The notes below the pieces were generated by a model, which saw only the letters and a program-made list of their open reading frames with translations, ran no database searches and was not told the DNA's origin. A DNA stretch of 64,000 bases from Vibrio sp. qd031. Lineage in GTDB: Bacteria > Pseudomonadota > Gammaproteobacteria > Enterobacterales > Vibrionaceae. Shown piece by piece: positions 34,856-48,610 of this stretch. The translations under genes and the position numbers were made by a program. Positions within the stretch are counted from its first letter, which is position 1. The number at the start of each line of letters is the position of its first letter. Location of the stretch: the NCBI RefSeq assembly GCF_002100145.1, contig NZ_JXQD01000004.1, positions 124,001-188,000 on the forward strand, written 5' to 3'.

Positions 34856-35831
34856 GCACCAAGATGACGAACAAGAGTTTGATCTCGACGCATACTTCGC
34901 AGAGCAAGCAGAACCCAAGAAAAGTGATCCACAGGATCAGCACTGTGGCTTTATTGCCATTGTAGGTCGACCAAATGTCGGTAAATCTACGTTGCTCAAC
35001 CAAATCTTGGGTCAAAAACTCTCCATTACATCGCGCAAGCCTCAAACCACACGCCACCGTATTATGGGTGTGGAAACAGAGGGTGATTATCAAGCGATTT
35101 ACGTGGATACCCCGGGATTGCACATTGAAGAAAAGCGCGCCATAAACCGCTTGATGAACCGAGCGGCAAACTCATCGTTGAGTGATGTCAATTTGGTGCT
35201 CTTCCTTGTGGAAGGTACACACTGGACGGCTGATGACCAGATGGTGCTGACGAAGTTGGCTAAGTCCAATTTCCCAGTCGTATTGTGTGTCAACAAGGTG
35301 GATAACGTTAAAGACCGCAATGACGTCATGAACCACATGCATGAGTTGTCTCAAAAAATGCAGTTTGTAGATGTGGTGCCTATTTCAGCCAAACAAGGCA
35401 AGAATATTGACGTACTGCGTAAGCACGTTCGTGATCATTTGCCTAAAGCCACGCACCACTTTCCAGAAGAGTACGTGACCGATCGCTCGCAGCGTTTTAT
35501 GGCTTCAGAAATTGTCCGTGAAAAGTTGATGCGTTTTACTGGCGAAGAATTGCCTTATTCAGTGACCGTTGAAATTGAGCGTTTTGATTACAACCCTGAA
35601 ACCGATGGGTTTCATATCAACGCGTTAATTTTGGTTGAGCGTGATGGCCAGAAGAAAATGGTTATTGGCAAAAAAGGCGAAAAGATCAAAACCATTGGCC
35701 GCGAAGCACGCTTAGATATGGAAGAGCTGTTTGGTCGTAAGGTGTATCTAGAAACTTGGGTTAAAGTGAAATCTGGATGGGCCGATGACGAACGTGCATT
35801 GCGCTCACTAGGGTACATTGACGACCTTTAA
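34848..35831 (+). CDS. era: GTPase Era
   Basis: Essential GTPase in 30S maturation that binds 16S rRNA. The G1 motif [12 protein letters not shown] (near residues 41-52), DTPGLH, NKVDN and the KH domain motif [17 protein letters not shown] (about residues 269-285) are present. The 327-aa protein has an acidic N-terminal extension of about 27 residues before the G domain ([20 protein letters not shown]), absent from E. coli Era (301 aa). The start overlaps rnc and is followed by recO 6 bp downstream. Confidence 0.96.
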   Translation: MSKHQDDEQEFDLDAYFAEQAEPKKSDPQDQHCGFIAIVGRPNVGKSTLLNQILGQKLSITSRKPQTTRHRIMGVETEGDYQAIYVDTPGLHIEEKRAINRLMNRAANSSLSDVNLVLFLVEGTHWTADDQMVLTKLAKSNFPVVLCVNKVDNVKDRNDVMNHMHELSQKMQFVDVVPISAKQGKNIDVLRKHVRDHLPKATHHFPEEYVTDRSQRFMASEIVREKLMRFTGEELPYSVTVEIERFDYNPETDGFHINALILVERDGQKKMVIGKKGEKIKTIGREARLDMEELFGRKVYLETWVKVKSGWADDERALRSLGYIDDL

Positions 35832-35837
35832 ACGCCT

Positions 35838-36551
35838 ATGAGTGATGGATTACAGCGCTGCTTCGTATTGCACCGACGTCCTTATACTGAAACCAGTTTA
35901 ATTCTGGATGTGTTCAGTGAAGAGTTTGGTCGCGTCACGCTGTTGTCCAAAGGCGCTCGTAGTAAGCGCTCCCAACTCAAAGGAGCGCTGCAACCTTTCA
36001 CCCCATTATTGTTAAAGTGGGGTGGGCAAGGTTCGATGAAAACCCTACGTCAATGTGAACCCATTAGCCTTGGATTACCTTTGTCTGGTATTACGTTGTA
36101 CTCTGGCATGTATGTCAATGAATTGCTTGGGCGAGTACTGGCCAAAGAAGTCCCTTTTCCCGCACTATTCCATGACTACTTACTTGTTCTCACTGAGTTA
36201 GCCGCCACCGAAAATCCTGAACCTGCATTACGACGATTTGAGTTAGCTTTGCTATCCGCTATGGGCTACGGCGTCGATTTTTTGCATTGTGCTGGAACTG
36301 GCGAGCCTATCGATCCCGATATGACGTATCGCTTTCGAGAGCAGAAAGGGTTTATCGCCTCTATCAAAATGGATCAGATGACCTTTAAAGGTGATGAGCT
36401 CATCGCAATTAGTGAGCGACGTTTTACGACCCCTTCTCAACTTAAAGCTGCTAAACGCTTTACACGCATGGCGTTAAAGCCTTATCTTGGCGGTAAACCA
36501 TTAAAGAGTCGCGAGTTATTTATCCCTCGCGCACGGAGTTTAAATCAATGA
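35838..36551 (+). CDS. recO: DNA repair protein RecO
   Basis: Recombination mediator that works with RecR to load RecA on SSB-coated DNA. The N-terminal OB-fold shows [43 protein letters not shown] sequence (residues about 6-44), and the middle and C-terminal helical part has [12 protein letters not shown]. 237 aa, near the E. coli length (242). It overlaps pdxJ by 4 bp. Confidence 0.94.
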   Translation: MSDGLQRCFVLHRRPYTETSLILDVFSEEFGRVTLLSKGARSKRSQLKGALQPFTPLLLKWGGQGSMKTLRQCEPISLGLPLSGITLYSGMYVNELLGRVLAKEVPFPALFHDYLLVLTELAATENPEPALRRFELALLSAMGYGVDFLHCAGTGEPIDPDMTYRFREQKGFIASIKMDQMTFKGDELIAISERRFTTPSQLKAAKRFTRMALKPYLGGKPLKSRELFIPRARSLNQ

Positions 36552-37276
36552 ATCCAATTTTTCTTGGGGTCAATATTGACCATATTGCAACTTTACGTAA
36601 CGCTCGTGGAACCAAGTACCCAGATCCAGTCCACGCAGCCGAAATTGCGGAGCGCGCTGGAGCAGATGGCATTACTATTCACCTGCGTGAAGATCGTCGC
36701 CATATCCTCGATCGTGATGTACGTATTCTTCGCGAAACCATTCAGACGCGCATGAATCTTGAGATGGCAGTGACCGACGAAATGGTGCAAATTGCGTTGG
36801 ATACTCAACCTGAGTTTGTGTGTTTGGTACCAGAAAAGCGTGAAGAGTTGACCACTGAAGGTGGCTTGGACGTAGCCGGTAACTTAGAACGCGTTAAAGC
36901 AGCAACCAAAACTCTGTCGGATGCTGGCATTAAAGTGTCTCTGTTTATCGACCCTGATAAAGCTCAAATTGATGCGGCAAAAGCGTGTGAAGCCCCTTTT
37001 ATAGAGCTTCACACTGGTCACTATGCAGAAGCGACTAGCGAAGAGCAGGCGCAAGCTGAATTAAAAAAAATCGCCGCCGGTGCCAGTTATGCCGACGACC
37101 TTGGTATCATAGTTAATGCTGGTCACGGTCTTACCTATCACAATGTTGCTCCAATTGCGGCACTGCCTGAGATTTATGAACTTAATATCGGTCACTCCAT
37201 TATGGGACGAGCGGTATTTGACGGTTTAAGTAAAGCGGTTGCCGATATGAAAGCGATCATGGATCAGGCGCGCTAA
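36548..37276 (+). CDS. pdxJ: Pyridoxine 5'-phosphate synthase
   Basis: Condenses 1-deoxyxylulose 5-phosphate with 3-amino-2-oxopropyl phosphate to form PNP. The 242-aa TIM-barrel protein shows the start [33 protein letters not shown], and GHGLTYHNV with [10 protein letters not shown] near the end. It shares the PLP pathway with Epd (11598). It overlaps recO and directly abuts acpS. Confidence 0.97.
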   Translation: MNPIFLGVNIDHIATLRNARGTKYPDPVHAAEIAERAGADGITIHLREDRRHILDRDVRILRETIQTRMNLEMAVTDEMVQIALDTQPEFVCLVPEKREELTTEGGLDVAGNLERVKAATKTLSDAGIKVSLFIDPDKAQIDAAKACEAPFIELHTGHYAEATSEEQAQAELKKIAAGASYADDLGIIVNAGHGLTYHNVAPIAALPEIYELNIGHSIMGRAVFDGLSKAVADMKAIMDQAR

Positions 37277-37657
37277 GTGGCCATTCTCGGCTTGGGTACT
37301 GACATTGCCGAAATAGAGCGAGTGCAAAAAGCGCTCGCTCGCACAGGCGATCCTTTTGCTCGTCGAATACTGACGGAGCAAGAGTGGCAAACTTTTTGTC
37401 AAACCAAGCAGCAAGCCAAGTATCTAGCCAAACGTTTTGCGGCCAAAGAAGCCGCGTCTAAAGCGTTGGGAACTGGTATTGCAAAAGGGGTCAGTTTTCA
37501 AGATTTCGATACCCGCAATGATGAGTATGGTAAACCGCTGCTCGCCTTGAGTGGTGAAGCACTAAAACGTGCGGCTTCAATGGGGGTGAACCATGTTCAC
37601 CTTTCCATATCTGACGAGCGCCACTATGCCGTGGCGACGGTAATACTAGAATCTTGA
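37277..37657 (+). CDS. acpS: Holo-[acyl-carrier-protein] synthase
   Basis: Transfers 4'-phosphopantetheine from CoA to apo-ACP. The family signatures [12 protein letters not shown] (residues 4-15) and [14 protein letters not shown] (near 54-67) hold the magnesium and CoA ligands. The start is GTG at 37277, directly after the pdxJ stop codon. 126 aa matches E. coli. It is the last gene of the block and convergent with barA, 19 bp apart; no obvious terminator was seen there. Confidence 0.96.
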   Translation: MAILGLGTDIAEIERVQKALARTGDPFARRILTEQEWQTFCQTKQQAKYLAKRFAAKEAASKALGTGIAKGVSFQDFDTRNDEYGKPLLALSGEALKRAASMGVNHVHLSISDERHYAVATVILES

Positions 37658-37676
37658 TGCCGATAGCAAGGCAAAG

Positions 37677-40463
37677 CTAGGCTTTCAAGTAAAGCGGCGC
37701 TGCGATCTTCACTTTTTCCATTTCGTCTTGCAGTTCAAACAGCTCTGGTTCGACGTCTTCGATGTTGCATCCGCTACGAAGCGCGGATTCGAGTTGATGA
37801 CAGATCCCTTTAAGGCGTGGCACACCGCTGTAGGCGCAACTTCCATGTAACTTGTGCACAAGATCTATCAGCGACTGCTTATCGCCTTGCTCCTGCAGGG
37901 CATTGTCGACCTCATGTTCCACCTCTGGCAGCAATTCAACCAACATTTGCAGCATCTCTTTTGCCAAGTCAGGTTTGTGCGCGGCTTGAACCAATGCTGA
38001 TTCCCAATCGATGATCATATCGAGGTGTTGAGTCTCTGCTTTACTCTCTTCCACTTTTGTCGCGCCGCCACTGTCACCAAACTGACGCTCAGTTAAAGCA
38101 TTAGAGACCTTAATTGGACTCCATTCGGTCAGCAACTGTTGCAATCTTTGTTCATCGATAGGCTTGGTTAAATAGTCGTCCATACCGGCATTGATTAAAC
38201 GATCGCGCTCCCCTGACATTGCATGTGCCGTAACCGCAATCACAGGTGTCGCGTTATTAAGTGCGGTAGCTTTTATCGCTTCACAAGCCGCCACGCCGTC
38301 CATGCCGGGCATTTGAATATCCATAAATACAATATCAAACGCCTGCTGCTGCGCTGCATGGACAGATTCGTGCCCATTGGTGCACGATACGACGGAGTCC
38401 ACCAGTTCGTTTAGCAATGCAGTGATTAATTTTAAGTTGGCGCCATTGTCATCGACGGCTAAGACCTTTAGCGGTAATTTAGATTCGCTCAGCGGCAACT
38501 CTATTGGCGTTGTTAATGCACTAGGTGGCGCGTGTCTAAGCAGTGCCTCAAGTAATCGCTCACGAGCGAATGGTTTTGTTAATGGAGTAAGATTGTCTAT
38601 CTCGTTTAACTGCTCAGCAAACGCAAGCTCGGTACTTGGCACACCCACAACCATTTCCTGCGACGCGTTAGCAATTTCAATGAGGCGTTGTTTTTCTTGT
38701 TGATGATCAATCGGTGCATTGGGGGTTAAATTGTAAATCACGAGATCGAGATGATCCGCATTCTGTGGCATCTGAGTATGGTGCTCAATGGTAACTCCCA
38801 CATCCTTCAGCTGGTATTTAGTTGCGTTGGCAACATTCAAATTAGGCTCAATTAACAGAAGCTTTCGCCCAGCGAGTCGCTCGATAGAGACGTAATCGAC
38901 TGGGAGGTTGCTGCTGCTCACTGCTATGGTAAACCAGAAGCTAGAACCTTGGTGAAGTCGGCTGGTCAATGTGATCTCACCACCCATCTGTTTCACTAGG
39001 CGTTGAGTGATTACTAAGCCAAGACCGGTACCACCATAGCGACGAGAGATGCTTGCGTCGCCCTGACTAAAGGCTTGGAATAGCTCGGATTGCTGGCGCT
39101 CTGAGATACCAATACCAGTATCTTGAACCATAAACTGCAGCTCAACGGAGTCGTCTGACTGATTTCTCAATTCAACCGAAATATCAATGTTGCCACGCTC
39201 GGTAAACTTAATCGCATTGCCAACCAAGTTGGTGAGAACCTGCTGAATACGCAGCGGGTCACCGACGATGCTAGGCGGAATGCTTGGGTCGATGGTGAGG
39301 CTAAGTTCAAGTCCTTTTTCGTGCGCACTGGTTGCTTGTAAAGAGACGACTTCTTCAATACTGCCTCTAAATTCAAACGGGATATTTTCAAGAGATAGCT
39401 TCCCAGCTTCAAGTTTCGAGAAATCTAATATGTCGTTGATAATGCTAAGCAAGTTATTGGCTGAGCGTTCGATGGTTTGCAAGTAATCGGCTTGGCTGCG
39501 AGACAGCTGAGTCTTAAGCATTTGTCGAGTAAACCCGATCACACCATTAAGTGGTGTGCGGAGTTCGTGCGACATGTTTGCTAAGAACTCAGATTTAACC
39601 CGAGCGGCTTCCTGAGCGCGCTTTTTAGCGATATCGAGCTCGACGTTTTGAATCTCTAGCTGCTCTAAGGTTTCTCGAAGATCTGACGTCGCTTGGTCAA
39701 TGCTGTGTTGCATTTCGACGTGGTACTCAGCCAAGGAGATCGCCATGGCATTGATACCATTTTTGAGTGAATCTAGTTCACCGTGCATGGTGCCTTCTAT
39801 TCGAGAGTCCAATTGGCCACGTCGAATGGCATCCACAATGTTTTTCATTCGGCTGATAGGAACCGTCACATCTTGCATCAACCGGTAAGCGAATATGCCC
39901 GACAGCGTTAAGCCCAGCAACATCACACCTAACGCAATGACAATTTCCTGATACTGTTGCAGCCTCAATCCAGAAAGATCCAGCTCAATAGCAATGTAGC
40001 CTAGCGTAGGTGCAGTGGTTTGCGACTCACTCGGTAGCACTAATCGCTGCTCTGCTCGAATTGGTGAGCGGATAACAAGATGACCATTAACCATTTCAGT
40101 TTGACTGTGCATCGGAATTTCAGCGTCTTGACTGAAACTAAGGCTGTCAAAGTTTGGATGGAAATTAGAAGTAACGAACAATTGATGCTTACTATCAAAC
40201 ACCGCAATACTACGAACAACGTTGGAGTGTTTGCGGTGAGCGTAGCTAATAAGGCGTCTCACTGCTTCGCGGTTTTGTTGGTTAAGCGCTAACTCACTGG
40301 CCAGTGCCAGTGGTTCACTGATACTGGTTCCTGAGTCAATTAACTGTTTTTCCAGGTCGTTATAACGATTTAAGGTAAAAAATAGGCTCAGTAATAATCC
40401 CACTATGAGTGTTGGGGCTAGGGTGAGGGTTAATACTCGCGCTCTTAAACCGTATCGTGTCAT
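37677..40463 (-). CDS. barA: Hybrid sensor histidine kinase BarA (VarS)
   Basis: Tripartite membrane sensor of the BarA/UvrY (VarS/VarA) system, which controls CsrA through Csr small RNAs. The 928-aa protein has TM1 (about 10-30), a periplasmic domain, TM2 (174-192), HAMP (about 193-245), a histidine kinase domain with H299 in ANMSHELRTPLNGVIGF, an ATPase domain with NAIKF and GTGLGL, a degenerate receiver (about 535-640), a receiver with D715 in FMDIQMPGMDG and an Hpt domain with H870 in VHKLHGS. Domain order and divergent position from rlmD match barA. ArcB or TorS are less likely: there is no PAS domain and the locus is that of barA. Confidence 0.93.
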   Translation of the reverse strand: MTRYGLRARVLTLTLAPTLIVGLLLSLFFTLNRYNDLEKQLIDSGTSISEPLALASELALNQQNREAVRRLISYAHRKHSNVVRSIAVFDSKHQLFVTSNFHPNFDSLSFSQDAEIPMHSQTEMVNGHLVIRSPIRAEQRLVLPSESQTTAPTLGYIAIELDLSGLRLQQYQEIVIALGVMLLGLTLSGIFAYRLMQDVTVPISRMKNIVDAIRRGQLDSRIEGTMHGELDSLKNGINAMAISLAEYHVEMQHSIDQATSDLRETLEQLEIQNVELDIAKKRAQEAARVKSEFLANMSHELRTPLNGVIGFTRQMLKTQLSRSQADYLQTIERSANNLLSIINDILDFSKLEAGKLSLENIPFEFRGSIEEVVSLQATSAHEKGLELSLTIDPSIPPSIVGDPLRIQQVLTNLVGNAIKFTERGNIDISVELRNQSDDSVELQFMVQDTGIGISERQQSELFQAFSQGDASISRRYGGTGLGLVITQRLVKQMGGEITLTSRLHQGSSFWFTIAVSSSNLPVDYVSIERLAGRKLLLIEPNLNVANATKYQLKDVGVTIEHHTQMPQNADHLDLVIYNLTPNAPIDHQQEKQRLIEIANASQEMVVGVPSTELAFAEQLNEIDNLTPLTKPFARERLLEALLRHAPPSALTTPIELPLSESKLPLKVLAVDDNGANLKLITALLNELVDSVVSCTNGHESVHAAQQQAFDIVFMDIQMPGMDGVAACEAIKATALNNATPVIAVTAHAMSGERDRLINAGMDDYLTKPIDEQRLQQLLTEWSPIKVSNALTERQFGDSGGATKVEESKAETQHLDMIIDWESALVQAAHKPDLAKEMLQMLVELLPEVEHEVDNALQEQGDKQSLIDLVHKLHGSCAYSGVPRLKGICHQLESALRSGCNIEDVEPELFELQDEMEKVKIAAPLYLKA

Positions 40464-40687
40464 TTTACTATTATTACAATCTGTATAGTTCTATGGGAGA
40501 ATGCGTGGCGAGCTCTAATGCAGGTTTATCCTGAGCTGGCTAGGCAGTGAACGGCACTGAGAACCGTTTAGTCTGTTTATTATGATAGCTTAATCAACTC
40601 TTTATCTAACAACAATCATTGAATTGGATTTGTGTGGCAGCCTACTCGTTTACACAGTCGATTCTTACACCGTCGAGAACGTTCGAA

Positions 40688-42022
40688 ATGGCAAGAATAT
40701 TTAAGCCGAGCAAGAAAACTAGCATTGATGCTAAACACTATGAGATCAACATTGAACGCTTGGATCACCAAGGCGCAGGGATCGGCTACAAACAAAAGAA
40801 GCTGGTCTTTGTTGAAGGCGCTTTGCCGGGCGAGCGCGTGCTTGTTCAAAATGTTGAGCAAAAAAGCAAATTTGCTCGAGCTAGGCTAATTAAGGTTCTT
40901 AGTGCCAGCGAGAGTCGTGTCGATCCGATTTGCCCACACTACCATCAATGTGGTGGGTGTAATCTGCAACACTTAAATGCCGCTGAGCAGGTTGAGATGA
41001 AGCAACAGAGCTTAACGCAGCAAATGCAAAAGTTCGCGCAAGTATCGATTGCACAGGATGCTCCTATTTTATCGAGTGAGACAGGGTATCGCAGGCGAGT
41101 TCGCTTCAGTGTGCGTAAAGATCGTAAGGCTGGGACGATTGATTTTGGGTTTAGAGAAAAGAAAAGCAATCGCATTGTTAATGTTAAACAGTGCCCAGTG
41201 CTAGCTGAGCCATTACAACTATTGATCGCCCCGATCAGAGAAGCGCTCAATAACATGAGTCGTGCAGAGTCTGTTGGGCATATAGAACTAACGCAAACAG
41301 ACAGCGGCTTAACTTTGTATTTGCGTGTCACACAGGCGCTGACGCAGTCTGACGCAGCGTTATGGGAAGCATTGTGTACCCAACACTCCTTGACGTATTA
41401 CTTGCACGCCGGTGATCAGCAAGCACAGCGAAATCTTGGTCCTGCACCATTTTATACGCTCGATACTATTGAACTTGATTTTCTGCCTAGCGATTTTATT
41501 CAAGTTAACGCACAGGTTAATAAAGAAATGGTTGCTCAAGCTTTGGATTGGTTGGCTATCCATAAACAAGACAATGTATTGGATCTCTTTTGTGGGATGG
41601 GAAACTTTAGTTTACCAATAGCCAAACAAGCACTCAGTGTCATTGGCATTGAAGGTGTACCCGACATGGTTGAGCGCGCGTCTGACAATGCCACTAAAAA
41701 TCAGCTCAGTAATGCACGGTTTTTGCATGCTAATTTGGAAGAGTACAGGCTCGACAAAAACCTGACACAATTTGGCATAGAAAGCGGCACAATGACCAAA
41801 ATATTGCTCGATCCAGCGCGTGCGGGGGCGGCAGAAATCGTAGAGCAGCTCCCAGCGTTAGGTGTTGAGAAAATACTGTACGTATCTTGTAACCCAACCA
41901 CGCTAAGTCGTGACAGTAAAGTGTTACTGGATAATGGCTATGTGCTGGCTAAATTGGGGATCATGAATATGTTTCCCCACACAGCGCATATAGAGAGTAT
42001 GGCGCTGTTCGAAAAAGCGTAG
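40688..42022 (+). CDS. rlmD: 23S rRNA (uracil(1939)-C(5))-methyltransferase RlmD
   Basis: SAM-dependent methyltransferase of 23S rRNA U1939 (E. coli RumA). The protein has a TRAM domain (about residues 10-75), the 4Fe-4S cysteines CPHYHQCGGC near 83-92, the SAM motif DLFCGMGNFSLPIA and the catalytic DPARAGA/VSCNPTTLSRD cysteine. The frame is open from 40619; I chose the ATG at 40688 (444 aa), the family start MARIFKP. It sits before relA as in E. coli. Confidence 0.95.
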   Translation: MARIFKPSKKTSIDAKHYEINIERLDHQGAGIGYKQKKLVFVEGALPGERVLVQNVEQKSKFARARLIKVLSASESRVDPICPHYHQCGGCNLQHLNAAEQVEMKQQSLTQQMQKFAQVSIAQDAPILSSETGYRRRVRFSVRKDRKAGTIDFGFREKKSNRIVNVKQCPVLAEPLQLLIAPIREALNNMSRAESVGHIELTQTDSGLTLYLRVTQALTQSDAALWEALCTQHSLTYYLHAGDQQAQRNLGPAPFYTLDTIELDFLPSDFIQVNAQVNKEMVAQALDWLAIHKQDNVLDLFCGMGNFSLPIAKQALSVIGIEGVPDMVERASDNATKNQLSNARFLHANLEEYRLDKNLTQFGIESGTMTKILLDPARAGAAEIVEQLPALGVEKILYVSCNPTTLSRDSKVLLDNGYVLAKLGIMNMFPHTAHIESMALFEKA

Positions 42023-42104
42023 TTCACATAAAAAAGCCTACGCAAAGAACGGTTTTTGGTTAAAATGCGGATAGAAACATCATTACTATAAGGACATTGT
42101 TAAG

Positions 42105-44324
42105 ATGGTTGCAGTTCGAAGTGCTCACATACACAAAGATGAAGCCTTTGAGTTAGACGGTTGGATTGCGAGTTTGGCGCTAGACGCTAAATCGGCCAAA
42201 CGTCTGCACAAAGTGTATCTTGAGTGTGAGCAACTGTTAAATAATCACGAACAGAAAGAGCTGCTACTGTGGCGTGGTCGAGAGATGATAGAAATCTTGA
42301 TCACCTTATCAATGGACCGTTCCACACTGATCGCTGCGATGTTATTTCCGGTCGTATCCAGTGGTATGTTTGAGCGCGAACTCCTTGAAGAGGAGTACGG
42401 CAAAGAGATCATCAAACTGATTGATGGCGTCGAAGAGATGGCCGCAATTGGCCACCTAAACACCTCACAATCGGGCAGCGCAACTGCGCAGGTCGATAAT
42501 GTTCGTCGAATGCTGCTGGCAATGGTCGACGATTTCCGCTGTGTGGTCATTAAGTTGGCAGAGCGAATCTGTAACCTGCGCGAAGTGAAAGACGCTCCAG
42601 ACCAAGTTAGGCAAGCTGTCGCTAAAGAGTGCGCCAATATCTATGCGCCACTGGCCAACCGCTTGGGTATCGGTCAGTTAAAATGGGAAATCGAAGACTA
42701 CGCCTTTCGTTACCAACACTCCGATACGTATAAAGCCATTGCCAAGCAATTAGCTGAGCGCCGCATTGACCGTGAGCATTACATCGACGAGTTTGTGAAT
42801 GATTTAGTGTCGGAGATGAAAGCGACGGGCATCAATGCTGAAGTGACTGGCAGGCCGAAACACATCTACAGTATCTGGCGCAAGATGCAGAAGAAAAACC
42901 TCGCTTTTGACGAACTGTTTGATGTGCGAGCGGTGCGTATTATTGCTGACAAACTGCAAGATTGTTATGGCTCACTAGGCATCGTTCACACCAAATATAA
43001 GCACCTCCCGTCGGAGTTTGACGACTACGTGGCCAATCCAAAACCTAACGGCTATCAATCGATCCATACTGTGGTACTTGGGCCGGGCGGCAAAACCATC
43101 GAAATACAGATCCGAACCAAGCAGATGCATGAGGATTCGGAGCTCGGGGTCGCGGCGCATTGGAAATACAAAGAGGGCGGCAGTGGTGGTCGCAGTGGCT
43201 ATGACGAAAAAATCACTTGGTTGCGTAAACTGCTTGATTGGCAAGAAGAGATGTCGGACTCTGGCGAGATGCTCGATGAGCTTCGCTCTCAAGTCTTTGA
43301 CGATCGCGTTTATGCGTTTACGCCGCGTGGTGATGTGGTCGACCTACCAATGGGGGCAACTCCACTCGATTTTGCCTACCATATTCACTCAGAAGTCGGG
43401 CATCGCTGTATTGGAGCCAAAGTCGCTGGCCGCATTGTGCCGTTTACCCATAAATTAGAAATGGGCGATCAGGTTGAGATCATCACCTCTAAAGAGCCGA
43501 ACCCTTCACGAGACTGGTTAAACCCTTCTTTGGGGTTTGTGCATTCAGGTCGAGCGCGCGCGAAGATCAATGCGTGGTTTAGAAAGCAATCTCGCGAGAA
43601 AAACATTGAAGCGGGTAAAGAAATACTCGAAGCAGAGTTAGTTAAAGTTGGCGCCAAATCGAAAGATGCCGCGAGCTACGCCCTGAAGCGTTTTAACGTG
43701 AATTCAACCGACGAGCTATACGCTGGTATTGGCAGCGGTGATTTAAGGATCAATCAGATCATTAATCACATCAATGCCATGGTGAATAAACCGAGCGCTG
43801 AGGAAGAAGACAAACAAGTTCTCGAAAAACTGCAAGACTCCAATCAGAAAGCGCCTGCAACCAGTCGTCCGCATAAAGACGCAGTTGTGGTGGAAGGGGT
43901 CGATAACCTAATGAGTCATCTTGCGCGCTGTTGTCAGCCTATCCCTGGTGACGACATTTGCGGGTATATCACTCAAGGTCGTGGCATTTCAGTTCACCGC
44001 AGTGATTGTGTTCAGCTTGAAGAGTTATCGCATCACGCACCTGAACGGATCATCGAGACAGTCTGGGGCGGTGGGTTTGTCGGCAACTACGTGGTCACCG
44101 TTCGTGTAGAAGCGCTGGAACGTGTAGGCTTACTAAAGGACATTACAACCCTGCTTGCCAACGAAAAAGTGAAAGTGCCGACTATGCGCAGCCGCAATGA
44201 TTATCGTCGTCAAATGTTGGTGATGGACTTTGACTTACAGTTACCTAATGTTGAAGGACTCAGTCGGATCTTGTCGCGTATTGAGCAAATTAGAGATGTT
44301 ATGTCTGTGAAGCGAATGGGGTAA
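42105..44324 (+). CDS. relA: GTP pyrophosphokinase RelA
   Basis: Ribosome-bound (p)ppGpp synthetase of the stringent response. The 739-aa protein has an N-terminal hydrolase-like domain that lacks the HD metal site (MLFPVVSSGMF replaces it), so it should be synthetase-only. The synthetase domain (about 200-380) shows FDVRAVRII and DDYVANPKPNGYQSIHT, followed by TGS (about 400-460), a conserved cysteine region LARCCQPIPGDDI and a C-terminal ACT domain (about 660-735). It lies between rlmD and mazG; the mazEF toxin pair that intervenes in E. coli is absent. Confidence 0.97.
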   Translation: MVAVRSAHIHKDEAFELDGWIASLALDAKSAKRLHKVYLECEQLLNNHEQKELLLWRGREMIEILITLSMDRSTLIAAMLFPVVSSGMFERELLEEEYGKEIIKLIDGVEEMAAIGHLNTSQSGSATAQVDNVRRMLLAMVDDFRCVVIKLAERICNLREVKDAPDQVRQAVAKECANIYAPLANRLGIGQLKWEIEDYAFRYQHSDTYKAIAKQLAERRIDREHYIDEFVNDLVSEMKATGINAEVTGRPKHIYSIWRKMQKKNLAFDELFDVRAVRIIADKLQDCYGSLGIVHTKYKHLPSEFDDYVANPKPNGYQSIHTVVLGPGGKTIEIQIRTKQMHEDSELGVAAHWKYKEGGSGGRSGYDEKITWLRKLLDWQEEMSDSGEMLDELRSQVFDDRVYAFTPRGDVVDLPMGATPLDFAYHIHSEVGHRCIGAKVAGRIVPFTHKLEMGDQVEIITSKEPNPSRDWLNPSLGFVHSGRARAKINAWFRKQSREKNIEAGKEILEAELVKVGAKSKDAASYALKRFNVNSTDELYAGIGSGDLRINQIINHINAMVNKPSAEEEDKQVLEKLQDSNQKAPATSRPHKDAVVVEGVDNLMSHLARCCQPIPGDDICGYITQGRGISVHRSDCVQLEELSHHAPERIIETVWGGGFVGNYVVTVRVEALERVGLLKDITTLLANEKVKVPTMRSRNDYRRQMLVMDFDLQLPNVEGLSRILSRIEQIRDVMSVKRMG

Positions 44325-44400
44325 TGCCTTTTGTTGCTGACTATGATTGAAGGTTAGTGGCTTTAATCTAAGAAATGCAAAAATGTGGTCTGACTTTAAG

Positions 44401-44428
44401 AGCGGGGTGATGTCATCTCGCTTTTTTA
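44401..44428 (+). terminator. relA Rho-independent terminator
   Basis: AGCGGGGTGA (44401-44410) pairs with TCATCTCGCT (44413-44422), partly through G-T pairs, and is followed by a T run. Confidence 0.75.
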
Positions 44429-44533
44429 TTAGACGCAGACTATTTGAAATTTAATGTTATTCCAATCGAAGTAATTAACAAGCAAGAATGATTAGGTAAT
44501 TGCTTTGATTGGTATTAATGCAGGAGAGCGGTA

Positions 44534-45394
44534 ATGAGCCACCCGATAGAGCAACTAGAGTCGATTATGGCACAACTTCGAGATCCTAAAACAGGGTGCC
44601 CTTGGGACAGCAAACAAACGTTTGAGACGATAGTTCCACACACTATTGAAGAGACCTATGAAGTCGCCGACGCCATTCACTCGCAAGATTGGGCACATCT
44701 CAAAGAAGAGTTGGGTGATCTACTGTTTCAAGTCATTTTCTATGCTCAGATGGCCAAAGAACAGCAGTGGTTCGATTTTTCGGATGTGGTGGAAACGCTT
44801 AATGAGAAATTGATCAGGCGACACCCTCATGTGTTTGACGAACAAGCTTCTCGTGATCTCAGTGATGAACAACTCAACGCCCAGTGGCAGCAGATCAAAC
44901 AGCAAGAAAAAGCGCTTAAAGCTTCCCAAGTCCTACTTACAGGGTCATCGAATGAAACTGGAGTAAGCAAAGATGCACAAAGTATTCTAGACTCAATACC
45001 AGCATCGATGCCGCCACTTTTACGTGCCACCAAAATGCAAAAGGCGTGCGCTAAAGTAGGGTTTGACTGGGACAGTTTGGGCCCGGTGGTGGATAAGGTT
45101 CAAGAAGAGGTCCAAGAGGTCGTGGATGAGGCGGTGCAAGTCGATATCGACCAAGACGCGCTTGAGTTAGAGATTGGCGATTTGTTGTTTGCGGTGGTTA
45201 ATTTGTCCAGGCATCTAGGTAAAAACCCTGACCAAGCACTGCTTAAAGCCAACCAAAAGTTTGAATCTCGCTTTAGAAAAGTAGAAATGATGGTACAGGC
45301 TGAAAGTAAAACGTTAAAAGATTACAACCTTGATCAGTTAGATGGGTTCTGGAACCGAGTGAAACAGCAAGAAAGCGGAAAAACTAGACAATAG
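44534..45394 (+). CDS. mazG: Nucleoside triphosphate pyrophosphohydrolase MazG
   Basis: Hydrolyses NTPs and dNTPs, with a possible role in lowering ppGpp or clearing damaged nucleotides. The 286-aa protein has two MazG domains, each with the acidic metal motif: KEELGDLLFQVIFYA (about residues 56-70) and ELEIGDLLFAVVN (about 214-226). It is somewhat longer than the E. coli protein (263 aa) because of the linker between them. It follows relA directly, without mazEF. Confidence 0.95.
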   Translation: MSHPIEQLESIMAQLRDPKTGCPWDSKQTFETIVPHTIEETYEVADAIHSQDWAHLKEELGDLLFQVIFYAQMAKEQQWFDFSDVVETLNEKLIRRHPHVFDEQASRDLSDEQLNAQWQQIKQQEKALKASQVLLTGSSNETGVSKDAQSILDSIPASMPPLLRATKMQKACAKVGFDWDSLGPVVDKVQEEVQEVVDEAVQVDIDQDALELEIGDLLFAVVNLSRHLGKNPDQALLKANQKFESRFRKVEMMVQAESKTLKDYNLDQLDGFWNRVKQQESGKTRQ

Positions 45395-45459
45395 TGTAGT
45401 TTTTTTTCATTATTGATTTACAGCAAGAAACAAAAGCAGAGGGTGTGCTAGATTTCACG

Positions 45460-47179
<1,720 letters not shown>

Positions 47180-47201
47180 AAGGATACGGGCGGTTGCTTA
47201 A

Positions 47202-48551
<1,350 letters not shown>

Positions 48552-48581
48552 TTCAATTTTGAATTAACTGATTTTGCTTTT

Positions 48582-48610
48582 AAACGCTCTACTTAGGTAG
48601 GGCGTTTTTT
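48582..48610 (+). terminator. eno Rho-independent terminator
   Basis: AAACGCTCTAC and GTAGGGCGTT pair with one mismatch around TTAG and are followed by eight Ts, which run directly into the inverted repeat at 48611. Confidence 0.88.

Noticed and set aside
37677..40463. ArcB or TorS instead of BarA
   Set aside because: No PAS domain is visible and the divergent rlmD-relA neighbours fit barA; TorS would have a larger periplasmic domain and tor genes nearby.
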